A DNA stretch of 64,000 bases from Streptococcus infantis ATCC 700779 (GCF_000187465.1 NZ_GL732439.1:1386462-1450461); one strand, 5' to 3'; counted from the stretch's first letter, positions 28,877-40,723 are shown. Numbers and translations are program-made. Notes: generated by a model not told the origin, from the letters alone.

Positions 28877-29708
28877 TGATGAACTCCTTAAACTCCTCTA
28901 TCGTTATCGGCAATTGTTTAAAAGAAACTCCTCGTTCAGCTAGCCTTTGAGCAAATCTTGTGATTTTTGGAACACCTAATTGGATTTTTTCCATGAATTC
29001 GACATTTTGAAAAACAAGACTTGGCTTCCCACTCTTGACCAACTTTCCTTTTTCCATCACATAAACTTGGTCAGCAAATTCGGCCACGTCATCCATCAGA
29101 TGGGTCACTAAAACAATCGTGATACCATCCTGATGAAGTTTTTTAAACAAGGCCATTAACTCTTTTCGACCAATTGGATCCAAACCAGCTGTTGGCTCAT
29201 CTAAAACCAAAATGCTAGGCTCCATCGCCAAAATACCAGCAATCGCAACCCTTCTCATTTGTCCGCCTGAAAGCTCAAAGGGACTACGTCCAAAGAGTGA
29301 CTCATCAATTCCTACTAAAGCTAGTTTTTCACGCGCAATAGCTTCTGCCTCTTCTATAGAAACTCCAAAATTTTGAGGTCCAAAAGCCACATCTTTTAAG
29401 ACAGTCTCCTCAAAGATTTGATTTTCTGCAAACTGAAAGACTAAGCCCACTTGTTTGCGAATTTGACGAATTTGCTTATTGACGGATCTTGATGTAATTA
29501 ATGTATCAAAGACACGAACACTTCCCTTTGTGGGAACCAACAACCCATTCAAAAGTTGAAGGATTGTAGATTTCCCGCTTCCTGTATGCCCAATAATTGC
29601 TGTATAAGATCCGTCCTCTATTGACAAATTAACATCGGACAAGGCAGCTGAGGCAAAGGGGGTTCCTTCCTGATACGTATAACTCACATTGTCTAGAATA
29701 ATTCCCAT
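28869..29708 (-). CDS. ecfA2: ECF transporter ATPase EcfA2
   Basis: 279 residues. Walker [12 protein letters not shown] loop [11 protein letters not shown], signature LSGGQMRR, Walker [13 protein letters not shown] and H switch VTHLMDD are intact. It forms the energising heterodimer with EcfA1. Its start overlaps the ecfA1 stop by 16 nt. Confidence 0.95.
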   Translation of the reverse strand: MGIILDNVSYTYQEGTPFASAALSDVNLSIEDGSYTAIIGHTGSGKSTILQLLNGLLVPTKGSVRVFDTLITSRSVNKQIRQIRKQVGLVFQFAENQIFEETVLKDVAFGPQNFGVSIEEAEAIAREKLALVGIDESLFGRSPFELSGGQMRRVAIAGILAMEPSILVLDEPTAGLDPIGRKELMALFKKLHQDGITIVLVTHLMDDVAEFADQVYVMEKGKLVKSGKPSLVFQNVEFMEKIQLGVPKITRFAQRLAERGVSFKQLPITIEEFKEFING

Positions 29709-30520
29709 AAAGCCTCCTCGAGCTCCTCTTCGGTCAGGTAGTGCTCTGGTAATTTCAAGCCACTAGTACGTAGTGATTCTTTTAATTGGTTGACAAAGGG
29801 TTGATCTAAACCAATTTGATCTAAATCTGACCTAGAAAATAGTTCTCTAGGAGTACTAGTTGATTCGATTTCTCCTTTTTTCATCACCAAAACACGGTCA
29901 CTCATGGCCACCTCATCTAGGTCATGCGTAATGGAGATTACTGTCATTTGGTGATCTTGGCGAATCTTTTGGACAATCTTAATCAACTCTAGTCGTCCCT
30001 CTGGATCCAACATGCTTGTAGCCTCATCCAAAATTAAAATGTCTGGTCGCAGAGCAACAACTCCTGCGATAGCCACTCTCTGTTTTTGGCCACCTGACAA
30101 GCGAGCTGGTTCCTTTTTAGAAAATTCAGCCATCCCAACTAATGACAGAGCTTCAGAAACTCGCTTCTTCATCTCTTCAAGTGGAATCCCTTGGTTTTCT
30201 AGTCCAAAAGCAACGTCATCTTCTACGGTTGCCCCCACGAATTGGTTATCAGGATTTTGAAATACCATACCAATCTTACGTCTTTTTTCCCAGACGTTTT
30301 CCGGAGTTAGGCAATCACCGTCTATCCAAATTTCTCCAGATTCCGCTTCTAGCAAACCGTCAATCAAGCGAACAGTTGTTGATTTCCCACTACCATTATG
30401 ACCAACGATAGACAACCATTCTCCACGTTTCACGTGAAACGAAATGTTATGAACATCATAGTGTTCTTGATCTGCCTGGTATCGAAATGACAGATTCTTA
30501 ATTTCAATAATCGATTCCAT
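29693..30520 (-). CDS. ecfA1: ECF transporter ATPase EcfA1
   Basis: 275 residues. Walker [12 protein letters not shown] loop [11 protein letters not shown], signature LSGGQKQR, Walker [16 protein letters not shown] and H switch ITHDLDEV are intact. It partners EcfA2 on EcfT. It follows pgsA after 2 nt. A parS site lies within its coding sequence near the 5' end. Confidence 0.95.
   Translation of the reverse strand: MESIIEIKNLSFRYQADQEHYDVHNISFHVKRGEWLSIVGHNGSGKSTTVRLIDGLLEAESGEIWIDGDCLTPENVWEKRRKIGMVFQNPDNQFVGATVEDDVAFGLENQGIPLEEMKKRVSEALSLVGMAEFSKKEPARLSGGQKQRVAIAGVVALRPDILILDEATSMLDPEGRLELIKIVQKIRQDHQMTVISITHDLDEVAMSDRVLVMKKGEIESTSTPRELFSRSDLDQIGLDQPFVNQLKESLRTSGLKLPEHYLTEEELEEALWELF
30426..30441. 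promoter_or_regulatory. parS site inside ecfA1
   Basis: CGTTTCACGTGAAACG: the palindromic core GTTTCACGTGAAAC is perfect and only the outermost bases differ from TGTTTCACGTGAAACA. It is a ParB nucleation site about 19 kb left of dnaA. Confidence 0.85.
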
Positions 30521-30522
30521 AT

Positions 30523-31062
30523 CTAGCGAAAGGTTCCTTTAAACAAATACGCGCTTCCCTTGAAGTAATCATAACCAGAATAAACTGTAAAGAACAAAGC
30601 GATATAAAGAGTTATCTGACCAAGTAAATTCCAATGAAATAACAAGAAGATAATCGCAAACATCTGACTAAATGTTTTGATTTTTCCTGGCATTGCTGCA
30701 GCTAAAACAGTTCCGCCAGTTTCAACTAAGAGTAGGCGCAACCCAGTAACTGCAAGTTCTCGGCAAATGATAATAGCAACTACCCAAGCAGGAGCCATAT
30801 TTAGACCTACTAGCATGATAAAGGCCGACATAACTAACAACTTATCTGCCATTGGATCTGCGAATTTCCCAAAGTTGCTAACTACTTGCCATTTCCTAGC
30901 TAAATAGCCATCTAGATAGTCAGTGATACTGGCAATGGCAAAAATAATTGCTGCTATTTTATGTAACACAGGAGACTGTCCAAATGATAGAAGGAGAACA
31001 AAAATCGGAATAAATAAAATTCTACCAAGCGTAAGTATGTTAGGAATATTCTCTTTTTTCAT
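30523..31062 (-). CDS. pgsA: CDP-diacylglycerol-glycerol-3-phosphate 3-phosphatidyltransferase
   Basis: 179 residues with four membrane segments. The CDP-alcohol phosphotransferase motif ITDYLDGYLARKWQVVSNFG followed by KFADPMADK is intact. It makes phosphatidylglycerophosphate for phosphatidylglycerol and cardiolipin at the membrane. It lies between rodZ-like and ecfA1 with 11- and 2-nt gaps. Confidence 0.95.
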   Translation of the reverse strand: MKKENIPNILTLGRILFIPIFVLLLSFGQSPVLHKIAAIIFAIASITDYLDGYLARKWQVVSNFGKFADPMADKLLVMSAFIMLVGLNMAPAWVVAIIICRELAVTGLRLLLVETGGTVLAAAMPGKIKTFSQMFAIIFLLFHWNLLGQITLYIALFFTVYSGYDYFKGSAYLFKGTFR

Positions 31063-31073
31063 GTTATCCTTCC

Positions 31074-31901
31074 TTAATTTGAACTTAATTTCAATGTAAT
31101 CCAGCCAGTTTGACCAGTTAATTTCGAAGTATCAATTTCCTGATTATCGATCTTGATTTTCACGCCTTTGACAACACCTAATGTGATAGTTACTGGAGAG
31201 CCTTTAGAAACTGTTGTTTTGGCCATCTTATTATTAGGCTCAAGAGTTGTTCCTCCAGCCAATTCAGTATCTGAAACACTAATCCAGCTTGTTGCATCCG
31301 TCACAGATAGTTGAAGTTCGGCAGTATCTTTAGCAGTTTTATATTCTACCGATATAACATCTCCCTGACCAGAAACCGTCACAGTTGATGCGTCGCTCGA
31401 ACTTGATGGGCTAGTGGTTTGATTGCTAGTTGTCGTTTCACTACTTGTTGCACTTGTTGTCGTAGTCACAACATTATAGTTGGCTGAAGTTGTTGCTGTC
31501 GGTTGTGTTTGAATGTAATTCCAAACATAATAAGAAACAAAAATTATAATAGATAAGGAGAAGAGAATAAAGTAAAACAGAGGGAGCAAGGAACGTTTCT
31601 TGCGATTAGAACGTCTACGACCTGATAGTTCTATCTCATCAACATCAACTTCCTCATAGGTAATCATACTCCCTGAATCATATGCGTCTAAAACAAGATT
31701 TTCATCCAACTCAACTGCCCAAGCATACTTCCTCAAAAAAGAACGTGTATAAAAAGGGCTTGGCAACTGGTCGAAATCATCTGATTCTAAAGCCTCAAGC
31801 AGATTCAGTTGAATGTCTGTCTTGCGCTGCAATTCCTCTAAACTCAAACCTTGATTGATTCTTGCTAAACGTAACACTTCACCAATTGTTTTTTTTCTCA
31901 T
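31074..31901 (-). CDS. RodZ-like helix-turn-helix membrane protein
   Basis: 275 residues. N-terminal HTH_25 domain (about 1-75), a basic stretch (RRRSNRKKRS), one membrane segment (about 105-130), a Ser/Thr-rich extracellular linker and a C-terminal DUF4115 beta domain. This is the RodZ architecture; in MreB-less streptococci it belongs to the peripheral elongation machinery with MreC and MreD. I start at ATG 31901 because AGAAGG lies 10 nt upstream; the ATG at 31910 is only 1 nt from that site. Confidence 0.87.
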   Translation of the reverse strand: MRKKTIGEVLRLARINQGLSLEELQRKTDIQLNLLEALESDDFDQLPSPFYTRSFLRKYAWAVELDENLVLDAYDSGSMITYEEVDVDEIELSGRRRSNRKKRSLLPLFYFILFSLSIIIFVSYYVWNYIQTQPTATTSANYNVVTTTTSATSSETTTSNQTTSPSSSSDASTVTVSGQGDVISVEYKTAKDTAELQLSVTDATSWISVSDTELAGGTTLEPNNKMAKTTVSKGSPVTITLGVVKGVKIKIDNQEIDTSKLTGQTGWITLKLSSN

Positions 31902-31943
31902 ACTTACCATGCCTTCTTTCTAGTTTATTTTATATTTCGATGG

Positions 31944-33224
31944 CTATAGTGGAAAAATTGTAAATTCAACTATTTCACTATTATCGATAAAATGATGTCC
32001 TACCTCAAGAACATCATCCAAGGTCATTTCCTGTATAATCTTTGGTAAATCAAACAGGGTTGTTTCGTCAGAATGTGACTGATATTGGGTCGCAATAAAT
32101 TCTAAAGAGTTCATACTATGGATAAATTCTCCATAAATTTCACTTTTGATTAAATCAAGATGTTCTTCCGAAATATCTGCATCAGTAACAAAACTCTGAA
32201 TCGCCTTTCGGAATTGATGCGAAATTGACACAGGCTCCTTCGTGTCCATTGTCAGCATCAAAAAGTTAAAACGTCGATTGATTTCAACTTCTAAAGATAA
32301 TGAAGAATCTAATTTCCCGGTTTCATACAAACTCTGAAATCTTTTAGAGGTCCAACCAAACATCATCGTAAATAAAGCTCTTAGTAAGACGCTATATCGA
32401 TAACAATCCTGGTGACTCATATCAGAATTCGTTCGAACTCCTATTGCTAATTTAGGTGATGCAACATCCATGCGAATGCTCTCAACCTTCTTTACAGGGT
32501 GTAAAGCGATGGGTTCTTTTGGATTTTGAACTATACAACCTCCAACATCCTTTTGCGAGAAATAATTCTGTATCAACTCTAAATCAAAATTTCCAACGAG
32601 GAAAATTTGGCTATTGACAGGAGTGTAAAATTCATCAAAATTGTCCCGTAGATCCTCTAAACTAATATCTTCTATCGAATCTTCAGTCCCAACAATATCT
32701 GAAGCTAGTGGAGTTTCCGGATATAGATTTGCAAGTGTTTTAAAGAACAAGCAAGAATCAGGATCATCCTGATACATTTCGCGTTCTTGTTGAATAATAT
32801 CCTTTTCTCGTTCAACAGATTCTTCAGTAATTTTAAAGCTAGTAACAAGCTCGTCAAGCAAGTCCAAACACCCAGCCACATTGTCAGAGGTTGAAAAAAG
32901 ATAACTTGTATTTGTAAAGCTTGTAAAGGCATTACTATCTGCACCTAATTTAGTAAATGCAGCCATGATATCTTCAGAATTTTCTCTTTCAAAAAGTTTA
33001 TGTTCTAAAAAATGAGCAATCCCCTTAGGATATATTTTCTTTTTACTATCTCTAGCTGTAAACTCAGTGTCAACTGAACCAACATAGACAGTTACTACAC
33101 CATAAACTTCGTTAAAATCATTTTTAGGAAGTAAAGAAACTGTCAATCCGTTTTCTAATTTTGCTTGATAAAGAGTTTCCTTTACAGCAGGATAATATTT
33201 CTCTTGAAAAGTAACTCTAGTCAT
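31944..33224 (-). CDS. M16 metallopeptidase (YmfH-like), zinc-motif subunit
   Basis: 426 residues. The inverted zinc motif HFLEH is present in GIAHFLEHKLFERE (about residues 70-83), with the downstream Glu region ESVEREKDIIQQE. This is the catalytic half of a two-subunit M16 pair; the physiological substrate is unknown. It overlaps the upstream M16 gene by 4 nt. Confidence 0.88.
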   Translation of the reverse strand: MTRVTFQEKYYPAVKETLYQAKLENGLTVSLLPKNDFNEVYGVVTVYVGSVDTEFTARDSKKKIYPKGIAHFLEHKLFERENSEDIMAAFTKLGADSNAFTSFTNTSYLFSTSDNVAGCLDLLDELVTSFKITEESVEREKDIIQQEREMYQDDPDSCLFFKTLANLYPETPLASDIVGTEDSIEDISLEDLRDNFDEFYTPVNSQIFLVGNFDLELIQNYFSQKDVGGCIVQNPKEPIALHPVKKVESIRMDVASPKLAIGVRTNSDMSHQDCYRYSVLLRALFTMMFGWTSKRFQSLYETGKLDSSLSLEVEINRRFNFLMLTMDTKEPVSISHQFRKAIQSFVTDADISEEHLDLIKSEIYGEFIHSMNSLEFIATQYQSHSDETTLFDLPKIIQEMTLDDVLEVGHHFIDNSEIVEFTIFPL

Positions 33225-34471
33225 TCTGCTCCTTCCATAAAATAGATAGCCTGCAATTTCAAACTAGATGCCGCCCTACAGATTTCATCCTTGTCAACTT
33301 GCTCTAGTCTCTCTATCAAAGTATCCAGGTCTAAAACCGATTTACCAAAAAAGAGGCTTAAGTATTCTCTATCTATAATCGAATCTTGATTATCCTGACT
33401 TAACAACATCGTCCTACGAATCATTTCCTTAGTTTGATTAACTTCAGAATCTGTAAATCTACCATTTTTGATAGCTAACAATTGATCATTCATCAATTTT
33501 CTTACCTTGTTTCGGTTTTGACGATTTATCCCAGCAAACAATCTTAAAAATCCACTAAAGAGATCTAAGTGACTAGAAACAGTGTAGGCCAACCCTTCCT
33601 TTTCCCTAACTTGGGTAAACAATTTAGAGTGCGGGAAAGCTCCAAGCAAACCATTCACAAGAAGCAAGGCCATCTTTTGATCATCTCCATAACCAATTGT
33701 GTTATGATAACCCATTTCTAGAATAGACTGACCTAGGTTTTTCCTAGCAATTCCTTCTCTAAGAACATTTGAATAACCTTGCTGATATTGAATATTTACA
33801 GTTTCTTTACGACCTGTCAAGTTAAATTTCTTCAAGTTTTCTAAGACTTCAATTTCATTAAAATCACCTAAAAATAATAAATCAATTCTATCTTCCTTCA
33901 GCATTTTTTGAAAACTTGAATAGCAAGATTTAGAAGTCTCTTCGGAAATTCTGGCAATTAAATCTCTAGGAACTAACTGCATTGATTCCTCTTGGAAAAA
34001 CAACTGATCCAATTCTTTATGGGCAAAGAAGAAAGGATCCTCTAATTCTGATTCTAGTCTCGCCAACAATTGTTTTTTTTCAATTTCAAAGGCATTGTTC
34101 TCAAATTCATCTTCATTTGACAATGGATTAAATATGACTTGATACAATAATTCTAAAATCTGAGCAGTTAATACGTTTTTCTTACTTAAGAATTCATCTC
34201 GAACATAAGTCAAACTCACGTCTACTAAGTGACTTTGTCCCCTTCTATAAGCATGAGTTGACAAATCTGCACCATACAATGCCGCCAGATGTTTTCTAAG
34301 AACCTGAGCAGTCGGATAGCCTTTATTAGCAGTTTCAAGCATACTGGCACTTAGCATGCGACCAGAAATTAAATCCAGAGATAATGGAGCTGTGAAACGC
34401 ATGGTTATTTTATTTGTCTTAAACTTTTTAGATTGGATAAAATGCACTGCAATTCCAGGGAATAACTCCAT
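33221..34471 (-). CDS. M16-family protein (YmfF-like), no zinc motif
   Basis: 416 residues with the M16 fold, but the stretch where HxxEH should be reads SASMLETANKGYPTAQ, with no His pair. It is therefore probably the non-catalytic partner of the next gene. The region ARKNLGQSILEMGYHN matches the middle of the family. It is first gene of the operon that runs through rodZ, pgsA, ecfA1-A2-T and mreCD. GGAGGTAAAAG precedes the ATG. Confidence 0.85.
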   Translation of the reverse strand: MELFPGIAVHFIQSKKFKTNKITMRFTAPLSLDLISGRMLSASMLETANKGYPTAQVLRKHLAALYGADLSTHAYRRGQSHLVDVSLTYVRDEFLSKKNVLTAQILELLYQVIFNPLSNEDEFENNAFEIEKKQLLARLESELEDPFFFAHKELDQLFFQEESMQLVPRDLIARISEETSKSCYSSFQKMLKEDRIDLLFLGDFNEIEVLENLKKFNLTGRKETVNIQYQQGYSNVLREGIARKNLGQSILEMGYHNTIGYGDDQKMALLLVNGLLGAFPHSKLFTQVREKEGLAYTVSSHLDLFSGFLRLFAGINRQNRNKVRKLMNDQLLAIKNGRFTDSEVNQTKEMIRRTMLLSQDNQDSIIDREYLSLFFGKSVLDLDTLIERLEQVDKDEICRAASSLKLQAIYFMEGAE

Positions 34472-34498
34472 CTTTTACCTCCTTTTACATAGAGTTCT

Positions 34499-34507
34499 AT
34501 TATACCA
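34499..34507 (-). promoter_or_regulatory. Extended -10 promoter of the envelope operon
   Basis: TGGTATAAT on the minus strand, 28 nt before the first M16 gene. The next clear terminator is after mreD (26687-26718), so about nine genes may share this transcript. Confidence 0.6.
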
Positions 34508-34601
34508 TGAAAACGAAAATTTTTCCTGTTCTCTTTGACTCTTTTGAAATTAAAATCGTTTTCATATCAGTAGTTTCTTCTCAACTATTTTGAGCAAAAT
34601 A

Positions 34602-34610
34602 TGGTATAAT
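34602..34610 (+). promoter_or_regulatory. Extended -10 promoter of yaaA-recF
   Basis: TGGTATAAT, 20 nt before the yaaA ATG. Confidence 0.6.
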
Positions 34611-34630
34611 ACCAAAGATTGAGGTGAACT

Positions 34631-34999
34631 ATGGAATACAAATTATTTGAAGAATTTATTACTCTCCAATCTCTTTTGAAAGACCTTGGGATTATACAAA
34701 GTGGCGGTGCTATTAAATCTTTTTTAGCGGACCATCTTGTATATTTTAATGGAGAATTAGAAAATCGTAGAGGCAAAAAAATTAGAATCGGGGATTCTAT
34801 TGAAATCCCTGATTTAAAAACTCAAATTATTCTAGTTAAACCAACATCAGAAGAACTAGAGGAATTTCGTCTAGAAAAACTTGAGAAAGAACGTGTAGCT
34901 AAGCTTGTCAAGGAAATGAATAAAAAGGTACAAAAAAAGCCAACAAAAAAAGCTCAAGCAACAAAAACAAAACCTGCACCACGTTTCCCAGGTAGATAA
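34631..34999 (+). CDS. yaaA: S4-domain protein YaaA
   Basis: 122 residues. An N-terminal S4 RNA-binding domain (about 10-75), here reading [20 protein letters not shown] then [15 protein letters not shown], and a Lys-rich tail. It is the usual partner of recF in Firmicutes; its RNA target is not known to me. The recF ATG follows 2 nt after the stop. Confidence 0.88.
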   Translation: MEYKLFEEFITLQSLLKDLGIIQSGGAIKSFLADHLVYFNGELENRRGKKIRIGDSIEIPDLKTQIILVKPTSEELEEFRLEKLEKERVAKLVKEMNKKVQKKPTKKAQATKTKPAPRFPGR

Positions 35000-35001
35000 A
35001 T

Positions 35002-36093
35002 ATGTGGCTGAAAAATCTATCCATTAAACAATTTCGTAACTATCGAGATGTTGAAGTTAATTTCAATCCAAAATTAAATGTATTTGTTGGCCGAAACGCT
35101 CAAGGAAAAACCAATCTTCTCGAAAGTATTTACTTTTTAGCCTTAACAAGAAGTCATCGAACAAAGACAGACAAAAATTTAATTCAATTTGAAGAAGAAC
35201 AACTGCAAGTTTCTGGAATCTTGCAAAAGAAAACAGCAAGCATTCCACTTGAAATTGACTTAACACAAAAAGGTCGAATTACTAAAGTGAATTACTTAAA
35301 ACAAGCTCGCCTATCAGACTATATTGGTCATATGAATGTTGTCTTATTCGCTCCAGAAGATTTACAACTTGTAAAAGGCGCTCCGGCCATTCGTCGTAAA
35401 TTCATTGACATAGAATTAGGGCAAATTAAACCAATTTACTTGTCAGACCTGTCAAGTTATAACCACGTCCTTAAACAGAGAAATACCTATCTCAAATCTA
35501 CACAAAACATAGATGAGACTTTCCTATCTGTTCTTGATGACCAACTGGTAGAGTATGGCTGTCGTGTAATGAATCATCGAGCTGACTTTATCCAGAAAAT
35601 GGAACTCTTTGGCAAGAAAAAACATTTTGACATCTCAGATCAGTTAGAAAATCTGTCAATCCGTTATCAACCTTTTGTAAACTTTGTTGACAAGAAACAT
35701 TTGGCTGAATCTTTCCATATAGCACTTCAAAAAAGTAGACCCAGAGATTTATTTAAGAAGAATACTGGAGTTGGTCCTCATCGGGACGATATGATTTTCA
35801 TGATTAATGGAATGGAAGCAAGTTTCGGAAGTCAAGGGCAACATCGTAGCTTGGTGCTTTCTATAAAACTTGCTGAAATCGAATTGATGGAGAGCATTAC
35901 CAAAGAATCTCCCATTCTTTTACTTGACGATGTCATGAGTGAACTTGACAATACTCGTCAACTTAAATTATTGGAAACTATTTCTCATAACATTCAAACT
36001 TTTATTACAACTACTAGTTTAGACCATCTTCAAAACTTACCTGATAACTTGAGCGTCTTTACAGTAGATAATGGTCAATTGACTGTAAATTAA
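35002..36093 (+). CDS. recF: DNA replication/repair protein RecF
   Basis: 363 residues. Walker [13 protein letters not shown] (about 30-41), signature [11 protein letters not shown] and Walker [13 protein letters not shown] are intact. It loads RecA at gaps through RecOR. In streptococci it is separated from dnaA-dnaN, as here (about 14 kb to the left). It ends at a bidirectional terminator shared with guaB. Confidence 0.95.
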   Translation: MWLKNLSIKQFRNYRDVEVNFNPKLNVFVGRNAQGKTNLLESIYFLALTRSHRTKTDKNLIQFEEEQLQVSGILQKKTASIPLEIDLTQKGRITKVNYLKQARLSDYIGHMNVVLFAPEDLQLVKGAPAIRRKFIDIELGQIKPIYLSDLSSYNHVLKQRNTYLKSTQNIDETFLSVLDDQLVEYGCRVMNHRADFIQKMELFGKKKHFDISDQLENLSIRYQPFVNFVDKKHLAESFHIALQKSRPRDLFKKNTGVGPHRDDMIFMINGMEASFGSQGQHRSLVLSIKLAEIELMESITKESPILLLDDVMSELDNTRQLKLLETISHNIQTFITTTSLDHLQNLPDNLSVFTVDNGQLTVN

Positions 36094-36110
36094 ACTTTAC
36101 ATCTTTGTAA

Positions 36111-36147
36111 AACAAAAAAATCTCCCGTTTAACAGGAGATTTTTTTA
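36111..36147. terminator. Bidirectional terminator between recF and guaB
   Basis: AAATCTCC pairs with GGAGATTT across CGTTTAACA, with A-run before and T-run after, so it works on both strands. Confidence 0.8.
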
Positions 36148-37656
<1,509 letters not shown>

Positions 37657-37680
37657 CTAAACGCTTTTTGTATTGTATCT

Positions 37681-37708
37681 ATCATACCATTCTATGAAAA
37701 TTTGTCAA
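37681..37708 (-). promoter_or_regulatory. Promoter of guaB
   Basis: On the minus strand -35 TTGACA (37703-37708), 16-nt spacer, -10 TATGAT (37681-37686) with TGG before it. Confidence 0.65.
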
Positions 37709-37728
37709 TTAAATTTATAAGAGAATAA

Positions 37729-37776
37729 ATAAAAAACTATCCCTCTTATTTTAAAGAAGAAATAGTTTTATAGTTC
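37729..37776 (-). terminator. Terminator of trpS
   Basis: AAAACTAT and ATAGTTTT arms around an about 20-nt loop; minus-strand tail TTATTT. Confidence 0.5.
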
Positions 37777-37788
37777 ATATTTTATCCA

Positions 37789-38814
37789 TTAGTGAAAGTA
37801 ATTTAGACCCATTGCAGCTTTTACTTCTGATAGTGTTTGTCCAGCAACTTCTCGAGCTTTTTCACTACCTTTTTGGAGCATATTATAAACCTCACCCATA
37901 TCTTTAGCATATTCTAGGCGACGTTCACGGATTGGACCAAGTTCACGTTCTAGGATTTCAAGTAGGTAACGTTTGGTCTTAACATCACCAAGGCCTCCAC
38001 GTTGATAATGTTCCTTCATTTCAGCAATTTCTTGAGCATCCTCAGGTCGACCGAATACGTCCAAGTAATGGAAAACCATATTTCCTTCAATCTTACCTGG
38101 ATCCTCAACACGAATATGGTCTGGATCTGTATACATACTCATTACTTTTTTACGCAAAGTATCTGCATCATCAGCTAGGTAAATTCCATTATTAAGTGAT
38201 TTCGACATTTTGGCATTACCATCAAGACCTGGTAAACGTCCCGCACCTTCGTGCTCAGGGTAAATTCCTTCTGGTTCTACTAAAACATCACAGTTATAGG
38301 TATGGTTGAAAGAACGCACAATTTCACGTGTTTGTTCAATCATCGGCTTTTGATCATTCCCTACTGGAACCAAGTTAGCCTTAAATGCTGTAATATCTGC
38401 TGCTTGCGCAACAGGATAAACTAAAAATCCAGTTGGAATACTTTCACCAAAGCCTTTTTGAGCAATTTCAGTCTTTACGGTTGGATTTCGTTCCAAGCGA
38501 GCTAATGAAACTAGGTTCATATAATACATAGAGAGCTCTGCCAATTCTGGAATCTGGCTTTGAATGAAAATCGTTGCTTTATTAGGATCTAATCCCACTG
38601 CAAGATAGTCCAAAGCAACATTCCCAATAGACTCTACAATAGTTTGTGGATCTTTTGCATGGTCTGTTAGTGCTTGCTGGTCAGCTAAAAAAACAAACAT
38701 GTCATATTTATTTTCTTCTTGTAGTAAGACACGATTTTTCAAACTACCAACGTAGTGCCCAATGTGTAATTTCCCCGTTGGACGATCTCCTGTTAAAATA
38801 ATGGGTTTACTCAT
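37789..38814 (-). CDS. trpS: Tryptophanyl-tRNA synthetase
   Basis: 341 residues. Class I motifs [11 protein letters not shown] (HIGH) and [11 protein letters not shown] (KMSKS) are intact. It charges tRNA-Trp. The 207-nt gap upstream contains no T-box consensus (no TGGCACCGCG-like core), so it does not seem regulated that way. Confidence 0.97.
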   Translation of the reverse strand: MSKPIILTGDRPTGKLHIGHYVGSLKNRVLLQEENKYDMFVFLADQQALTDHAKDPQTIVESIGNVALDYLAVGLDPNKATIFIQSQIPELAELSMYYMNLVSLARLERNPTVKTEIAQKGFGESIPTGFLVYPVAQAADITAFKANLVPVGNDQKPMIEQTREIVRSFNHTYNCDVLVEPEGIYPEHEGAGRLPGLDGNAKMSKSLNNGIYLADDADTLRKKVMSMYTDPDHIRVEDPGKIEGNMVFHYLDVFGRPEDAQEIAEMKEHYQRGGLGDVKTKRYLLEILERELGPIRERRLEYAKDMGEVYNMLQKGSEKAREVAGQTLSEVKAAMGLNYFH

Positions 38815-38902
38815 CTTATTCTCCTTTGATATGGTCCTTTCAATTATAGCATTTTTTTAATAAAAAGACAGATAATTTTTTTATTGAAACAATAGAGATG
38901 TT

Positions 38903-38925
38903 ACCCCTTTCAATCGTAAAGGGGT
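38903..38925. other. Inverted repeat between trpS and ABC-F gene
   Basis: ACCCCTTT pairs with AAAGGGGT around CAATCGT. Neither side has a U-tract. It lies upstream of the likely ABC-F promoter, so it is not obviously a leader hairpin. Role unknown. Confidence 0.4.
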
Positions 38926-38962
38926 TGTCAACTTTGTTTACAAAAAATTGACAAATAAAAAT

Positions 38963-38991
38963 TTGAATAATTGATGATTTTCTAGTAGAAT
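38963..38991 (+). promoter_or_regulatory. Probable promoter of the ABC-F gene
   Basis: TTGAAT, 17-nt spacer, TAGAAT. This gives a leader of about 25 nt before the TTG start. Confidence 0.45.
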
Positions 38992-39021
38992 TAGAGTATT
39001 ACATATAATAGGAGAAAAACT

Positions 39022-40644
39022 TTGCTAACAGTATCTGATGTTTCACTACGTTTTAGTGATCGCAAACTTTTTGATGATGTAAACATCAAATTTACAGAAG
39101 GAAATACCTATGGTTTGATTGGTGCCAACGGTGCTGGAAAATCAACCTTTTTAAAAATCTTAGCTGGAGATATTGAACCAACAACTGGGCATATCTCTCT
39201 TGGACCAGATGAACGTCTTTCAGTACTTCGTCAAAATCACTTTGACTACGAAGATGAGCGTGTTATTGATGTTGTTATCATGGGTAATGAAAAACTATAC
39301 AACATCATGAAAGAAAAAGACGCCATTTATATGAAAGAAGATTTTTCAGAAGAAGATGGTGTTCGCGCAGCTGAACTTGAAGGAGAATTCGCTGAACTAG
39401 GTGGTTGGGAAGCTGAGAGTGAAGCTTCACAACTCTTACAAAATTTGAATATTCCAGAAGAACTTCATTACCAAAATATGAGTGAACTAGCAAATGGCGA
39501 AAAAGTAAAGGTTCTCCTTGCTAAAGCCCTCTTCGGTAAACCAGATGTCCTTCTTTTGGACGAGCCGACTAATGGTCTGGATATTCAATCCATCACTTGG
39601 CTAGAGGATTTCCTAATCGACTTTGATAATACTGTCATTGTCGTATCCCACGACCGTCACTTCTTGAATAAAGTTTGTACTCACATGGCTGACCTTGACT
39701 TTGGAAAAATCAAACTCTATGTCGGAAACTACGACTTCTGGAAGGAGTCTTCTGAGCTTGCTGCTAAATTACTAGCAGACCGTAATGCTAAAGCAGAAGA
39801 AAAAATCAAACAACTTCAAGAATTCGTTGCTCGTTTCTCTGCTAATGCTTCTAAATCAAGACAAGCAACTTCACGTAAAAAAATGCTTGACAAGATTGAG
39901 CTAGAGGAAATTGTTCCTTCTAGTCGTAAATACCCTTTTATCAGCTTTAAAGCTGAACGTGAAATTGGGAACGACCTCTTGACAGTAGAAAATCTATCTG
40001 TAAAGATTGATGGTGAAACTATTCTTGACAACATCAGCTTCATCTTGCGTCCAGGTGACAAGACAGCTCTTATCGGACAAAATGACATCCAAACAACTGC
40101 CTTGATTCGTGCCATTATGGGTGAAATTGACTATGAAGGGACTGTCAAGTGGGGAGTTACAACTAGTCGCTCTTACTTGCCAAAAGACAATTCAGCTGAT
40201 TTTGCTGGCAGTGAATCTATCCTTGACTGGCTCCGTCAATTCGCAAGTAAAGAAGAAGATGACAACACTTTCTTGCGTGGTTTCCTAGGTCGTATGCTCT
40301 TCTCTGGAGACGAAGTTAACAAACCTGTAAACGTCTTGTCAGGGGGAGAAAAGGTACGCGTGATGCTCTCAAAACTCATGCTTTTAAAATCAAACGTTCT
40401 TGTACTTGACGATCCTACAAATCACTTAGACTTGGAATCTATTTCAAGTTTGAACGATGGATTGAAAAATTTCAAAGAATCTATCATCTTCGCCAGTCAC
40501 GACCATGAATTCATCCAAACTTTGGCTAACCACATTATTGTCTTATCTAAAAACGGCGTCATCGATCGTATTGATGAAACCTATGATGAATTCTTAGAAA
40601 ATGCTGAAGTTCAAGCAAAAGTAAAAGAACTTTGGAAAGACTAA
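39022..40644 (+). CDS. ABC-F family ATPase with degenerate second ATP site
   Basis: 540 residues from a TTG start preceded by AGGAGAAAAAC. There are two ABC domains without membrane segments, joined by a charged linker (about 235-300), so it is an ABC-F ribosome-associated ATPase, closest in layout to YbiT/YkpA. Domain 1 is intact (GANGAGKSTFL, LANGEKVKVLLA, LLLDEPTNGLD). Domain 2 has LIGQNDIQTTALI instead of a Walker A Gly-Lys-Ser/Thr and LDDPTNHLD instead of LDEPTNHLD, so its ATPase site looks inactive. A link to antibiotic resistance is not supported. Confidence 0.87.
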   Translation: MLTVSDVSLRFSDRKLFDDVNIKFTEGNTYGLIGANGAGKSTFLKILAGDIEPTTGHISLGPDERLSVLRQNHFDYEDERVIDVVIMGNEKLYNIMKEKDAIYMKEDFSEEDGVRAAELEGEFAELGGWEAESEASQLLQNLNIPEELHYQNMSELANGEKVKVLLAKALFGKPDVLLLDEPTNGLDIQSITWLEDFLIDFDNTVIVVSHDRHFLNKVCTHMADLDFGKIKLYVGNYDFWKESSELAAKLLADRNAKAEEKIKQLQEFVARFSANASKSRQATSRKKMLDKIELEEIVPSSRKYPFISFKAEREIGNDLLTVENLSVKIDGETILDNISFILRPGDKTALIGQNDIQTTALIRAIMGEIDYEGTVKWGVTTSRSYLPKDNSADFAGSESILDWLRQFASKEEDDNTFLRGFLGRMLFSGDEVNKPVNVLSGGEKVRVMLSKLMLLKSNVLVLDDPTNHLDLESISSLNDGLKNFKESIIFASHDHEFIQTLANHIIVLSKNGVIDRIDETYDEFLENAEVQAKVKELWKD

Positions 40645-40650
40645 AAAAAT

Positions 40651-40683
40651 AAAACTCAGTTGGGTTCCCAATTGAGTTTTTAG
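40651..40683 (+). terminator. Terminator of the ABC-F gene
   Basis: AAACTCAGTTGGG pairs with CCCAATTGAGTTT (one G-U), followed by TTAG. Confidence 0.75.
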
Positions 40684-40723
40684 TTGATAGTTCTGTCAAT
40701 CTGATTCTATTCAACCTATTCAT

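Noticed and set aside
38815..39021. T-box leader for trpS
   Set aside because: The gap has no T-box core or specifier hairpin, and a divergent promoter takes up part of it.
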